A DNA stretch of 63,532 nucleotides from Acinetobacter sp. (lineage in GTDB: Bacteria; Pseudomonadota; Gammaproteobacteria; Pseudomonadales; Moraxellaceae). Shown piece after piece: positions 56,531 through 63,532 of the stretch. The position numbers and the translations under genes were made by a program. How positions within the stretch are numbered: position 1 is the stretch's first letter; the number at the start of each line of letters is the position of its first letter. Location: NCBI GenBank assembly GCA_031277915.1, contig JAITLL010000063.1:1-63532 (forward strand), written 5' to 3'. Under the pieces are notes generated by a model that made no database searches, was not told the DNA's origin, and saw only the letters and a program-made list of their open reading frames with translations.

Positions 56531-57475
56531 TTATACAGAGCGTCGTGAATACATCAATAGACCTAAACATAGCATGCTTAAACCTAAAATAAGATGTGAA
56601 CTAAGTTGTTCATGGTTAAACCATATTCCCCAAAAGGTAGCTAAAACAGGGGTGATAATGGTAATAAGTAGTACCGTCGTTGGCTGTAGTACTTTAATGA
56701 GTTGATAATAAAAAATCATGGCAAGTACAGAAGAAAAGACAGCACTGTAGAAAATTGCTAGTGAAATTTTCAGACTTGGAAGTTCAGTTGGAATATATGA
56801 CCAAAAGAAAGGCAATAAGCATATATAACCTATCCATGAGACAAGCGTAGCACCTGTCATTTGTATAATGGGGTGAATATGTGCTCCGACAGACTTTACA
56901 GCAAAAGTTGACAATACATAAAACAGCATAGCGATTAGCTCTAGCATAATACCGATGCGATTGAGCTGAAAACCTGATGAAGATAGTCCTAGTGTAAAAC
57001 TCATCCCGACAAGAGCAATACCGAGACCAAGCCACTGCCACGCTGAAAATCGTTCACGTCCTAATACAAAAGAACTGATGAGCCCTGATATTAATGGAGA
57101 GGTGCCGTAAATAATTGAAATCATGGCAGAGGGGACTTTATCTGCACCCATGTAGCAAAAAGCCATAGAACCAAATAAACCAATAGCTCCTGCACAATAA
57201 CTTAAAACTGCTTTTTGACTAAAGATAAGCTTTAAACGAAAAAATCTTAGACATAGTAAGGCAATCGGAATAGCGATGCTAAACCGAATAAATAATCCCC
57301 ATACCCAGTGAATTTCTTGTACTGTCCAGACGGCTGCGAGTGGTGTGAGCGACCAAATCATAATGACAGCAATAAATTGGCCGGCTGTAGCGAGTCGAGT
57401 TGGTGATGAGGATAATGCTACAGCCGGCTCAATCTGCGGGCTGGATGTACTCTGTTGTTCAAATAAAGGCTTCAT
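56531..57475 (-). CDS. EamA-family drug/metabolite transporter
   Basis: A 314-residue inner-membrane protein with ten membrane segments in two EamA repeats, seen in MIWSLTPLAAVWTVQEIHWVWGLFIRF and YGTSPLISGLISSFVLGRERFSAWQWLGLGIALVGMSF, then ITPVLATFWGIWFNHEQLSSHLILG. The family exports amino acids, metabolites or drugs; the substrate here is unknown. A terminator-like hairpin on the same strand stands just upstream of the start. Confidence 0.88.
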   Translation of the reverse strand: MKPLFEQQSTSSPQIEPAVALSSSPTRLATAGQFIAVIMIWSLTPLAAVWTVQEIHWVWGLFIRFSIAIPIALLCLRFFRLKLIFSQKAVLSYCAGAIGLFGSMAFCYMGADKVPSAMISIIYGTSPLISGLISSFVLGRERFSAWQWLGLGIALVGMSFTLGLSSSGFQLNRIGIMLELIAMLFYVLSTFAVKSVGAHIHPIIQMTGATLVSWIGYICLLPFFWSYIPTELPSLKISLAIFYSAVFSSVLAMIFYYQLIKVLQPTTVLLITIITPVLATFWGIWFNHEQLSSHLILGLSMLCLGLLMYSRRSV

Positions 57476-57522
57476 CTAAAGCTCCATAAAGTGATGTTTT
57501 GTATGATAAGGGGACATAAAAA

Positions 57523-57545
57523 AAGCCGCGTTTTTATGGCGGCTT
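57523..57545 (-). terminator. terminator-like hairpin in the leader of the EamA gene
   Basis: Minus-strand reading: AAGCCGC-9 bases-GCGGCTT, then a T tract, about 48 bp before the EamA start codon. It ends whatever is transcribed from 57570-57800 or acts as an attenuator. Apart from this hairpin and a doubtful short open frame (57569-57700, minus), the gap 57476-57873 shows nothing. Confidence 0.6.
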
Positions 57546-57873
57546 CTTAAGAAAAATCAGAGAAAATATTAAGTAAGTAACTTCTTGATTTTTTTATTCA
57601 AAGCGCCAAAATAAGGACGTCGGCAATTGACCACACAGAGCATAATCTCTGGGGCGTAGAATTGACGAGCTAGACAATAATGGGCTTTAGATAAAAACAT
57701 GATAAATATATTAAAAATATAGATAATATTTTTATAACATATAAATAGAAAAGTACAAATTAGATTCAAGCATGCAATATAGATTTTTTGAATACCTTAA
57801 ATTAGTTGTTTGCTTAGCGACATATTTTTCTCATAATACCTCGTCAAATTGAACTCAGTAAGAAGCTATTCTT

Positions 57874-58464
57874 ATGTCACCTTTAGAAATTTTTGCAGTC
57901 TTGATTAGCTTAATCGGAGTCGGATTAACTGTTATTCGGAACATGTGGTGTTGGCTGTTTAATTTCTTTGCTTTTGTTTTATATGCCTATTTGTTTTACG
58001 AATTTAAACTTTATGGTGAAACGATTTTGCAATTATTCTTTATGGCAGTAAATTTTTACGGTTTTTATTACTGGTTCAAAGGAAAGCAGCAAGATCATGA
58101 TATTCGTATAGATCCGATAGCGCCTAAAGTTGCAGTTTTTCAAATGATCATTGCCGCGGTAGGTGGCTTGCTTTTTGGTTTGATACTTAAAAACTTTACC
58201 GATGCAGCGGTGCCGATGCTCGACTCACAGCTTGCAGCATTTAGCTTGCTTGCAACTTATTGGACCAGTCGAAAGCATATTGCGACCTGGATACTTTGGG
58301 TGTTCGTGGACATTATTTATGTGGGCATGTTTATTTATAAAGATCTATTTTTAACTTCAGCTTTATATGCAGCCTTTGTGTTAATGGCAGCTTATGGTTG
58401 GTATCAATGGGAAAAGGTTAAAAGAAAGCAGATTGATCATATAGACCTGAAAAAAACTATTTAA
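57874..58464 (+). CDS. pnuC: PnuC-type nicotinamide riboside transporter
   Basis: A 196-residue inner-membrane protein with seven hydrophobic segments and the PnuC pattern: NMWCWLFNFFAFVLYAYLFYEFKLYGETILQLFFMAVNFYGFYYW, later LATYWTSRKHIATWILWVFVDIIYVGMFIYK. It brings in nicotinamide riboside or a related vitamin B3 form for NAD synthesis. Its neighbours give no other NAD gene. Confidence 0.92.
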   Translation: MSPLEIFAVLISLIGVGLTVIRNMWCWLFNFFAFVLYAYLFYEFKLYGETILQLFFMAVNFYGFYYWFKGKQQDHDIRIDPIAPKVAVFQMIIAAVGGLLFGLILKNFTDAAVPMLDSQLAAFSLLATYWTSRKHIATWILWVFVDIIYVGMFIYKDLFLTSALYAAFVLMAAYGWYQWEKVKRKQIDHIDLKKTI

Positions 58465-58510
58465 TGTATGAGAAAATATTAAAACAATAATCCTGTTTGG
58501 AAATTACTTG

Positions 58511-59104
58511 ATGGCCCATACTTTAAAAAAACTTTTACTTTGTTTATTTCTTTGTTCTGGTTATGCAAATGCTCAGGTTAATGCTATTCCTTTAAACCAG
58601 CTCAGTAAATTACCTGATTCGTGTCAGAAAGATGAACCTGCTGAAAATAATAAATTAGTTATACAAGCCTCACAGGTAAAAATACAAAGCTATTCTTGCT
58701 TTAAGCCCGATACAGATGAGCTGCTAGGCTATAATGTATTTGCTATTCATTTAGATAAAAATAAAACCTATTATTTTAAATCGCAAACACGGGATATATC
58801 CTCAATAGCTGGTCAGAACATACATAAAATTGATTCTGAAACCTTTGCCCTAGACAGCTATCAAGAGCGTGGCGGAAATTTCATTATTTTTTGGATAGCG
58901 AATTGGTCAAATATTTATACACAAGATATTAGTTATTATACGGATGATGAAGTCTCTATAGATAGTGTTATTAAAGACAACCAGATTTATTTACAGAAGA
59001 AAAAATATTTGAATAAAACTAAAAAAGTTGGATCTCCCTTAATCATTATGAAAGACAAACAAAAAGGTTTGATCATAAATAAGAGTAAGGCACAAAACTT
59101 TTAA
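58511..59104 (+). CDS. hypothetical secreted protein
   Basis: A protein of 197 residues with a signal peptide (HTLKKLLLCLFLCSGYANAQ, cleavage after ANA). The mature part is beta-rich with two cysteines (DSCQKDE, YSCFKPD). No family is recognised. It lies 46 bp after pnuC, and two further small genes follow closely on the same strand. Confidence 0.75.
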   Translation: MAHTLKKLLLCLFLCSGYANAQVNAIPLNQLSKLPDSCQKDEPAENNKLVIQASQVKIQSYSCFKPDTDELLGYNVFAIHLDKNKTYYFKSQTRDISSIAGQNIHKIDSETFALDSYQERGGNFIIFWIANWSNIYTQDISYYTDDEVSIDSVIKDNQIYLQKKKYLNKTKKVGSPLIIMKDKQKGLIINKSKAQNF

Positions 59105-59125
59105 ATCATTAATTTCTGGATTTTT

Positions 59126-59593
59126 ATGAAAAATTTAACTCATATATTTTTATTTTGTATTGGTTTTTTAGTAGCAACTACCTCTTATGCCCAAGTAGAT
59201 ATTAAGCCTTTGTGGCATGGTAAGGTATTAAACAATTTTGAAATTCCTTTAAATAACCTGAAAAAGCCAAAACAGGTTATTAAAGGTGACGCTGATGAAT
59301 GCAATGGTGGTTATTTCCCTGATCAGTGGATATATGACGATGGAGTGATATTCTCTACGGGTTCTTTAAATAAAGTATATGTGAGCCAGCAAAATGGTCT
59401 AAAGTATGGTTCTCGATTGTTTAATCATTTAACTACCGAGAATGAGTTTAAAAAATTTTTTGGTGAACAGATCTATATGATTAAAAAACATGTTTATTCT
59501 TTACAACCTTGGGAAGGTGGTAATGATAGTCTAGACTTTTATTTCCGTAATAGAAAACTACATTACTATACGCACTCTATTGATGACTGCTAA
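59126..59593 (+). CDS. hypothetical secreted protein
   Basis: A 155-residue protein with a signal peptide (THIFLFCIGFLVATTSYAQ, cleavage after SYA) and a compact mature domain holding cysteines in DECNGGYFPDQW and at the very C-terminus (DDC). Family unknown. It follows its neighbour by 21 bp and is probably in the same operon; the three proteins may act together. Confidence 0.75.
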   Translation: MKNLTHIFLFCIGFLVATTSYAQVDIKPLWHGKVLNNFEIPLNNLKKPKQVIKGDADECNGGYFPDQWIYDDGVIFSTGSLNKVYVSQQNGLKYGSRLFNHLTTENEFKKFFGEQIYMIKKHVYSLQPWEGGNDSLDFYFRNRKLHYYTHSIDDC

Positions 59594-59615
59594 CGATTAA
59601 ACGTTAAGAATAACC

Positions 59616-59915
59616 ATGATCCTGAATTTAGTCATATACAAACAGCAACAGTTTGATACGATGGCCAAAAAAATTATAGCTGAACCCGAAAAGTATATAG
59701 ATTTTAATTCAGTGTCAGATTTTTATAACGCTGCATGGCTCAAGGATTTTCCACAAGGCACTCAGGTTTCTGCGACTGGTTTAGATGATGGAGCCGAAGA
59801 GTTTTATGCAGTGGTACAGTATAAACAGCAGTACTTAAAGTTTGATATTAAAGAAAATTATTCAACACTGTGTTTTCAGGATATGAATGGTGAAATTTTT
59901 AAGCGTAATTTTTAA
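59616..59915 (+). CDS. hypothetical cytoplasmic protein
   Basis: A 99-residue soluble protein without signal or membrane segment (MAKKIIAEPEKYIDFNSVSDFYNAAWLKDFP, then QVSATGLDDGAEEFYAVVQYKQQYLKFDIKE). No family recognised. It lies 22 bp after two genes for secreted proteins; a small cytoplasmic partner after secreted products is reminiscent of effector-immunity or regulator pairs, but nothing more can be said. Confidence 0.65.
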   Translation: MILNLVIYKQQQFDTMAKKIIAEPEKYIDFNSVSDFYNAAWLKDFPQGTQVSATGLDDGAEEFYAVVQYKQQYLKFDIKENYSTLCFQDMNGEIFKRNF

Positions 59916-59933
59916 TTAATGAAATAAAAGCAT

Positions 59934-59963
59934 AAAAAAAGCGACTTAACGTCGCTTTTTTTT
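59934..59963. terminator. bidirectional terminator
   Basis: Stem AAAGCGACTTAACGTCGCTTT with A and T tracts on each side, placed between convergent genes and touching the stop of the IclR gene. Confidence 0.85.
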
Positions 59964-60774
59964 AATAGATAAATTTTGAAATTTTATCTGCTGTTTCAAT
60001 AACGAGGCTTGCGATATCTTCTTTAAAGGTCTTTTCATCGTAAGTGGTAATTGGACAACTGACCGAAAGGACTGCCACCATTTTTCCATTAGATTGTTTG
60101 AAAATAGGGGCGGCACAAGCAGCCATATCATGATTGTAATGACCCCAGCTCACCATCGACTTTTGGGTTTTTACATAACTCAATTTTTGTAAGAGCGCTT
60201 TCAAACTGGTTGGGGTAAGTTCTGAGTAACTGTCCCAGTCATTGAAATTACGATAGCGTTGTCGTACTTCAGCTTCTGGTAAATCTGACAATAACATTTG
60301 ACCAATGACCGTGGCATGAGCAGGCCAGCGAGTACCTAAACTAATATTGCTGGTAAAGGTTCCCATAGATTGAACGTTATTTACAAAAACAATGTGAGTA
60401 CCTTCTAAAACTGTCAGGTGTACTGCGAGTTTGGTTTGGTCACGTAGTTCTTTCATTAGTGGTGTAGATAAATCCAGTAATGAAAGTTTAGATAAACTGT
60501 TAAAACCAAGCTCCATGACTTTAGAATCGAGAGTATAAGTTTTTTGAGATGCTTTTCTTAAGTAACCGCAAGCTTCGAGTGTATAGATAAGACGAAATGC
60601 ACTAGAACGGTTCACTTCCAAAATTTCGGCAATTTCTGTAATCGTCATTTCTTGTGCTTGTTGATTAAATGCTTGCAAGATGGCTAAACCACGCACAAGC
60701 CCTGGTACTAAATACCGATCATCATTTTTTGTTGTTTCTGACTCTTGCGAATCTTCTTCAATCTCTAGGCTCAT
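59962..60774 (-). CDS. IclR-family transcriptional regulator
   Basis: A 270-residue regulator: winged helix-turn-helix in VRGLAILQAFNQQAQEMTITEIAEILEVNRSSAFRLIYTLEACGYL (about 30-75) and an IclR effector domain (GTRWPAHATVIGQMLLSDL, later CAAPIFKQSNGKMVAVLSVSCP). The ATG at 60774 with TAGGAAAA upstream is preferred to the longer frame from 60819. It is divergent from the Rieske gene cluster at 61048 and is its likely regulator; the 273-bp spacer is AT-rich and no operator could be assigned. Confidence 0.9.
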   Translation of the reverse strand: MSLEIEEDSQESETTKNDDRYLVPGLVRGLAILQAFNQQAQEMTITEIAEILEVNRSSAFRLIYTLEACGYLRKASQKTYTLDSKVMELGFNSLSKLSLLDLSTPLMKELRDQTKLAVHLTVLEGTHIVFVNNVQSMGTFTSNISLGTRWPAHATVIGQMLLSDLPEAEVRQRYRNFNDWDSYSELTPTSLKALLQKLSYVKTQKSMVSWGHYNHDMAACAAPIFKQSNGKMVAVLSVSCPITTYDEKTFKEDIASLVIETADKISKFIY

Positions 60775-61047
60775 TCGTGTTGTTTTCCTATAAATAAAAC
60801 AGGGTTCGAATTGGGGCATTATGCTTTATTTTAGAACTATTGTAATTATAAAGATGACATAAAACAATTTTTATATTTAAAACAATGTTTCCATTCTGAA
60901 ACGTAACAAATTATTTAAAATTTATTAATAAGATGATTTATATAATTATTTTTACTTTGACAAAAATTAACCAAGAGTATTATTCTTTGCTTATGTTTTG
61001 AAAATGAAATTAAGTTTTGTATATAAAACAAAACAAGGACGCAAGAT

Positions 61048-61353
61048 ATGAGTTGGATCTCAGTTTGTCAGCAAGGTGACGTTAGCGAAGATGAGCCGAA
61101 AGCCGTCGAAGTTGAAGGAAAGAAAATTGGCGTATTTTTTGTCGATGAAAATTACTTTGCTATCGAAAATGTTTGCCCTCATGCGTATGCCTTATTAACC
61201 GAAGGATTTATCGAAGATAAAACTGTTGAATGTCCATTGCACGAAGCAATTTTTGACATTCAGACAGGTGAGCTAAAAAGTGGACCCGGGTGTAGAAACC
61301 TATGTACGTACCCAGTTCGTGTTGAAGGACAGGATATTCAAATTCAACTCTAG
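61048..61353 (+). CDS. Rieske-type [2Fe-2S] ferredoxin
   Basis: A 101-residue soluble ferredoxin. The cluster ligands are C-x-H in ENVCPHAYALLTEG and C-x-x-H in VECPLHEAIFD. It carries electrons to the terminal oxygenase encoded at 61697. No separate reductase gene is in the window; it may lie beyond the right end. Confidence 0.92.
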   Translation: MSWISVCQQGDVSEDEPKAVEVEGKKIGVFFVDENYFAIENVCPHAYALLTEGFIEDKTVECPLHEAIFDIQTGELKSGPGCRNLCTYPVRVEGQDIQIQL

Positions 61354-61380
61354 TCCTCACATGTACAAGGAAGCAGAACA

Positions 61381-61680
61381 ATGAAGACATTTAATGAAAA
61401 GTTGGCAAGCTGGATTCATGCAAAGCCGGCAACCGAAGCAGGTATCAACAATATTCAAATTCCTGGTCAATCTGAATTGTTGGTTTGGCAGACACGTTAT
61501 AAAGAACCAACTCTCTACGAGCAAGATTTTGTAAAGCACTTGATACAAGCATTTTCTGCGGGCGCAACAGAGTTAGATGACGTTGTTTCTGAACTTAATC
61601 AACAGGGTTTCCGCTGTGAATCTGGTGATGAATGGACTTCTGCAAGCTTTACAGAAGAAATGCAACGTTTAGGTTATTGA
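61381..61680 (+). CDS. small recombinase-like helix-turn-helix protein of the oxygenase cluster
   Basis: A 99-residue protein. Its C-terminal half (FVKHLIQAFSAGATELDDVVSELNQQGFRCESGDEWTSASFTEEMQRLGY) looks like the DNA-binding segment of serine recombinases, but no catalytic domain exists. It lies between the ferredoxin and the oxygenase alpha subunit with 27- and 16-bp spacings, so it belongs to the operon. A structural or regulatory role for the oxygenase is possible. Confidence 0.75.
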   Translation: MKTFNEKLASWIHAKPATEAGINNIQIPGQSELLVWQTRYKEPTLYEQDFVKHLIQAFSAGATELDDVVSELNQQGFRCESGDEWTSASFTEEMQRLGY

Positions 61681-61696
61681 TTCAGGGAAGAATAAA

Positions 61697-62764
61697 ATGA
61701 ACGCAATCGTATCAACTTCACAAAGTGCTGAAGAATATTTAGAACTTGGTTTACGTGACCAATGGCATCCAGTTTTGGCAAGTTGGGAAGTCGCTGCTAA
61801 TCCGGTCGGAATTACCCGTTTAGGCGAAAATATTGTGGTTTGGCGTGATGCCGAAGGTCAGGTTCATGCACTTGAAGACCGCTGTCCACACCGCGGTGCT
61901 CGTCTTTCACTTGGTTGGAACTTGGGCGACCGAGTTGCTTGCTGGTATCACGGTGTTGAAGTTCGTGCTGATGGCGTAGTTGCTGATGTGCCAGCTGTTC
62001 ATGAATGTCCAATGACTGGAACTAAATGTTTAAAGAACTATCCGGTAATTGAGCAACATGGCGCAATCTTTATTTGGTTTGGTATTGATGCAAACGAACA
62101 GCCAAAACCGCTTGAGTTTCCAGAGCAACTTGCAAGCGAAGAGTGGAGCGCATTCCTTTGCCAAGCAGATTGGAAAGTAAACCATCAATACGCCATTGAT
62201 AACGTGATGGACCCAATGCATGGGACCTATTTACACTGTACTTCACATTCTATGGCAGATGGTGAACGTACCGCAGAGATGAAGCACCGTACCACCGATA
62301 ATGGCTTTGTTTTTGAAAAAGAAGGCCAAACTGGGGTGAACTTCGACTGGGTCGAATACGGTTCAACAGGTGCAAGTTGGTTACGTCTCTCAATTCCATA
62401 CCGCAAACAATTTGGCCCAGGTGGCGAATTCTGGATTGTGGGTTATGCAACTCCAATTGACGCTAACAATACTCGCGTATTTTTCTGGCGCTGCCGTAAG
62501 GTGAGTGGCTGGCAACGTAATGTATGGCGCTTCTTATATCGCAATCATTTAGAGCAGTTGCATTGGGATGTATTGGAACAAGACCGAATTATTTTAGAAA
62601 ACCTTGCACCAAATGCGCGTGAAAAAGAGTTCCTCTATCAACACGATGTTGGTCTTGCTCGTTTACGCCGTTTAATGAAAAAAGAAGCTGAGAAGCAATT
62701 AAAGAAAATTGCTGCGCTAAATGCATCAAACCGTATCGAGATGCAGGAAGAAGCTCATGGCTAA
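61697..62764 (+). CDS. Rieske non-heme iron ring-hydroxylating oxygenase, alpha subunit
   Basis: A 355-residue oxygenase. The Rieske ligands are C63-x-H65 (DRCPHRGARL) and C82-x-x-H85 (ACWYHG). The mononuclear iron site is in IDNVMDPMHGTYLHC, with two histidines, and a distal acidic ligand is expected near the C-terminal third. It hydroxylates or demethylates an aromatic or similar substrate; it resembles the VanA/DdmC-like single-component alpha subunits rather than those with a beta subunit, as none follows. Substrate unknown. Confidence 0.9.
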   Translation: MNAIVSTSQSAEEYLELGLRDQWHPVLASWEVAANPVGITRLGENIVVWRDAEGQVHALEDRCPHRGARLSLGWNLGDRVACWYHGVEVRADGVVADVPAVHECPMTGTKCLKNYPVIEQHGAIFIWFGIDANEQPKPLEFPEQLASEEWSAFLCQADWKVNHQYAIDNVMDPMHGTYLHCTSHSMADGERTAEMKHRTTDNGFVFEKEGQTGVNFDWVEYGSTGASWLRLSIPYRKQFGPGGEFWIVGYATPIDANNTRVFFWRCRKVSGWQRNVWRFLYRNHLEQLHWDVLEQDRIILENLAPNAREKEFLYQHDVGLARLRRLMKKEAEKQLKKIAALNASNRIEMQEEAHG

Positions 62765-63521
62765 TGTAGCGTTGCTGCAAGGCAAAAAAGTTTTAGTGAC
62801 TGGTGCTGCACGTGGTTTAGGCCGAGATTTCGCTCAAGCCATTGCTGAGGCAGGTGCTGAAGTTGTGATGGCAGATATTTTATCTGACTTGGTACAGCAA
62901 GAAGCACAAGCGTTACAGAAACAAGGGCTAAACGTTCATGCTGTTACCGTTGACCTTGCCAATGCAGACTCTATTGAAAATGCGGTTGTAAAAAGCGTGG
63001 AAGTATTACAAGGACTAGATGGCCTTGTGAACTGTGCTGCACTGGCAACCAATGTTGGTGGAAAAAATATGATTGATTACGATCCTGAACTTTGGGATCG
63101 GGTCATGAATATTAATGTGAAAGGCACATGGCTGATCAGTAAGGCATGTGTTCCCCATTTAAAGCAATCGGCTGCCGGCAAAATTATTAATGTTGCTTCC
63201 GATACAGCACTTTGGGGCGCACCAAACCTGATGGCTTATGTGGCGAGTAAAGGTGCAATTGTTGCCATGACACGTTCTATGGCAAGAGAGTTGGGGCAGT
63301 CCAATATCTGTGTCAATACATTGTCACCGGGGCTTACTCTGGTTGAAGCAACTGAATATGTGCCACAGGAACGTCACGATTTATATGTCAACGGAAGAGC
63401 GATTCAACGCCAACAACTTCCACAAGATTTAAATGGAACAGCATTGTATCTACTGTCGGATTTGTCCTCTTTTGTGACAGGTCAAAATATTCCGGTCAAT
63501 GGCGGTTTTGTCTTTAACTAA
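62757..63521 (+). CDS. short-chain dehydrogenase/reductase
   Basis: A 254-residue SDR. The ATG at 62757 overlaps the oxygenase stop by 8 bp (ATGGCTAA), so translation is coupled. It has the NAD(P) motif VTGAARGLGRDFA, NCAALA, catalytic serine in NVASDTALWG and YVASKGA (Tyr and Lys), and the ending VTGQNIPVNGGFVFN. It probably oxidises the product of the oxygenase. The remaining 11 bp to the window end contain a ribosome-site-like AAGGAG, so another gene of the operon should begin just beyond. Confidence 0.92.
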   Translation: MANVALLQGKKVLVTGAARGLGRDFAQAIAEAGAEVVMADILSDLVQQEAQALQKQGLNVHAVTVDLANADSIENAVVKSVEVLQGLDGLVNCAALATNVGGKNMIDYDPELWDRVMNINVKGTWLISKACVPHLKQSAAGKIINVASDTALWGAPNLMAYVASKGAIVAMTRSMARELGQSNICVNTLSPGLTLVEATEYVPQERHDLYVNGRAIQRQQLPQDLNGTALYLLSDLSSFVTGQNIPVNGGFVFN

Positions 63522-63532
63522 GGAGTAGTCAA

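Noticed and set aside
57569-57769. Open frame of 66 codons on the minus strand upstream of the EamA gene
   Set aside because: No ribosome site at either possible ATG and an AT-rich hydrophobic start typical of non-coding DNA. Kept only as part of the attenuator idea for the 43-codon inner frame.

Overview
The window is a chromosomal segment of a low-GC gammaproteobacterium, almost certainly Acinetobacter and most likely the A. baumannii/calcoaceticus complex. The evidence is the tmRNA tag ANDETYALAA, a type I-F CRISPR-Cas system with an Acinetobacter-type repeat, the betI-betB-betA / betT1-betT2 block, a pga operon and AT-rich spacers. No database search was run. Assignments rest on motifs, gene order and recall of families.

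Region 1 (1-9331) is the 3' end of ssrA (tmRNA) followed by an integrated element. It carries a P4-type tyrosine integrase, an inovirus Gp2/YagK-like HUH replication protein, a DUF5405-like protein, an AlpA-like regulator, a convergent pair (a primase-polymerase-like protein and a dGTPase-like HD hydrolase), an XRE-ImmA/IrrE regulator-protease with a partner gene, a zinc-ribbon membrane protein and a small XRE repressor with an operator over its own start codon. An att-like repeat closes the element, and a terminator that looks like the displaced ssrA terminator follows.

Region 2 (9388-21564) is a complete but rearranged type I-F CRISPR-Cas system: CRISPR1 (53 repeats) - cas1 - cas6f - csy3 - csy2 - csy1 on the minus strand, then a second array (10 repeats) and cas2-3 on the plus strand. 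The two arrays share a near-identical leader end but have different repeat variants.

Region 3 (21939-24516) is the most unusual part. Behind a strong promoter lie four tandem copies of a 16-residue mini-gene whose peptide is identical in every copy while the DNA differs only at synonymous sites. A terminator-like hairpin, an M29-aminopeptidase-like enzyme with its metal ligands intact, and a translationally coupled AzlC-AzlD amino-acid exporter follow. It looks like an undescribed ribosomal-peptide system that may produce and export a small amino-acid-like product. A third att-like sequence lies at 25126-25142.

Region 4 (24517-30653) has a VOC protein, a PAAR protein with a downstream candidate effector and two duplicated lipoproteins (candidate immunity), two paralogous small cysteine-rich secreted proteins, a GC-rich structured RNA-like element and a remnant of an outer-membrane protein gene.

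Region 5 (30800-63532) is ordinary Acinetobacter chromosome: a lipoprotein lipase-like hydrolase, amino-acid permease and mmuM, mqo, the choline-to-betaine genes with a 48-bp perfect palindrome between the divergent units, marC, a thioesterase, a COG0523 GTPase, dctA, yaeQ, an FKBP, pgaBCD (no pgaA in its usual place), an enoyl-CoA hydratase, an EamA exporter behind an attenuator-like hairpin, pnuC, three small hypothetical genes, and an IclR-controlled Rieske oxygenase / dehydrogenase cluster running to the window end.
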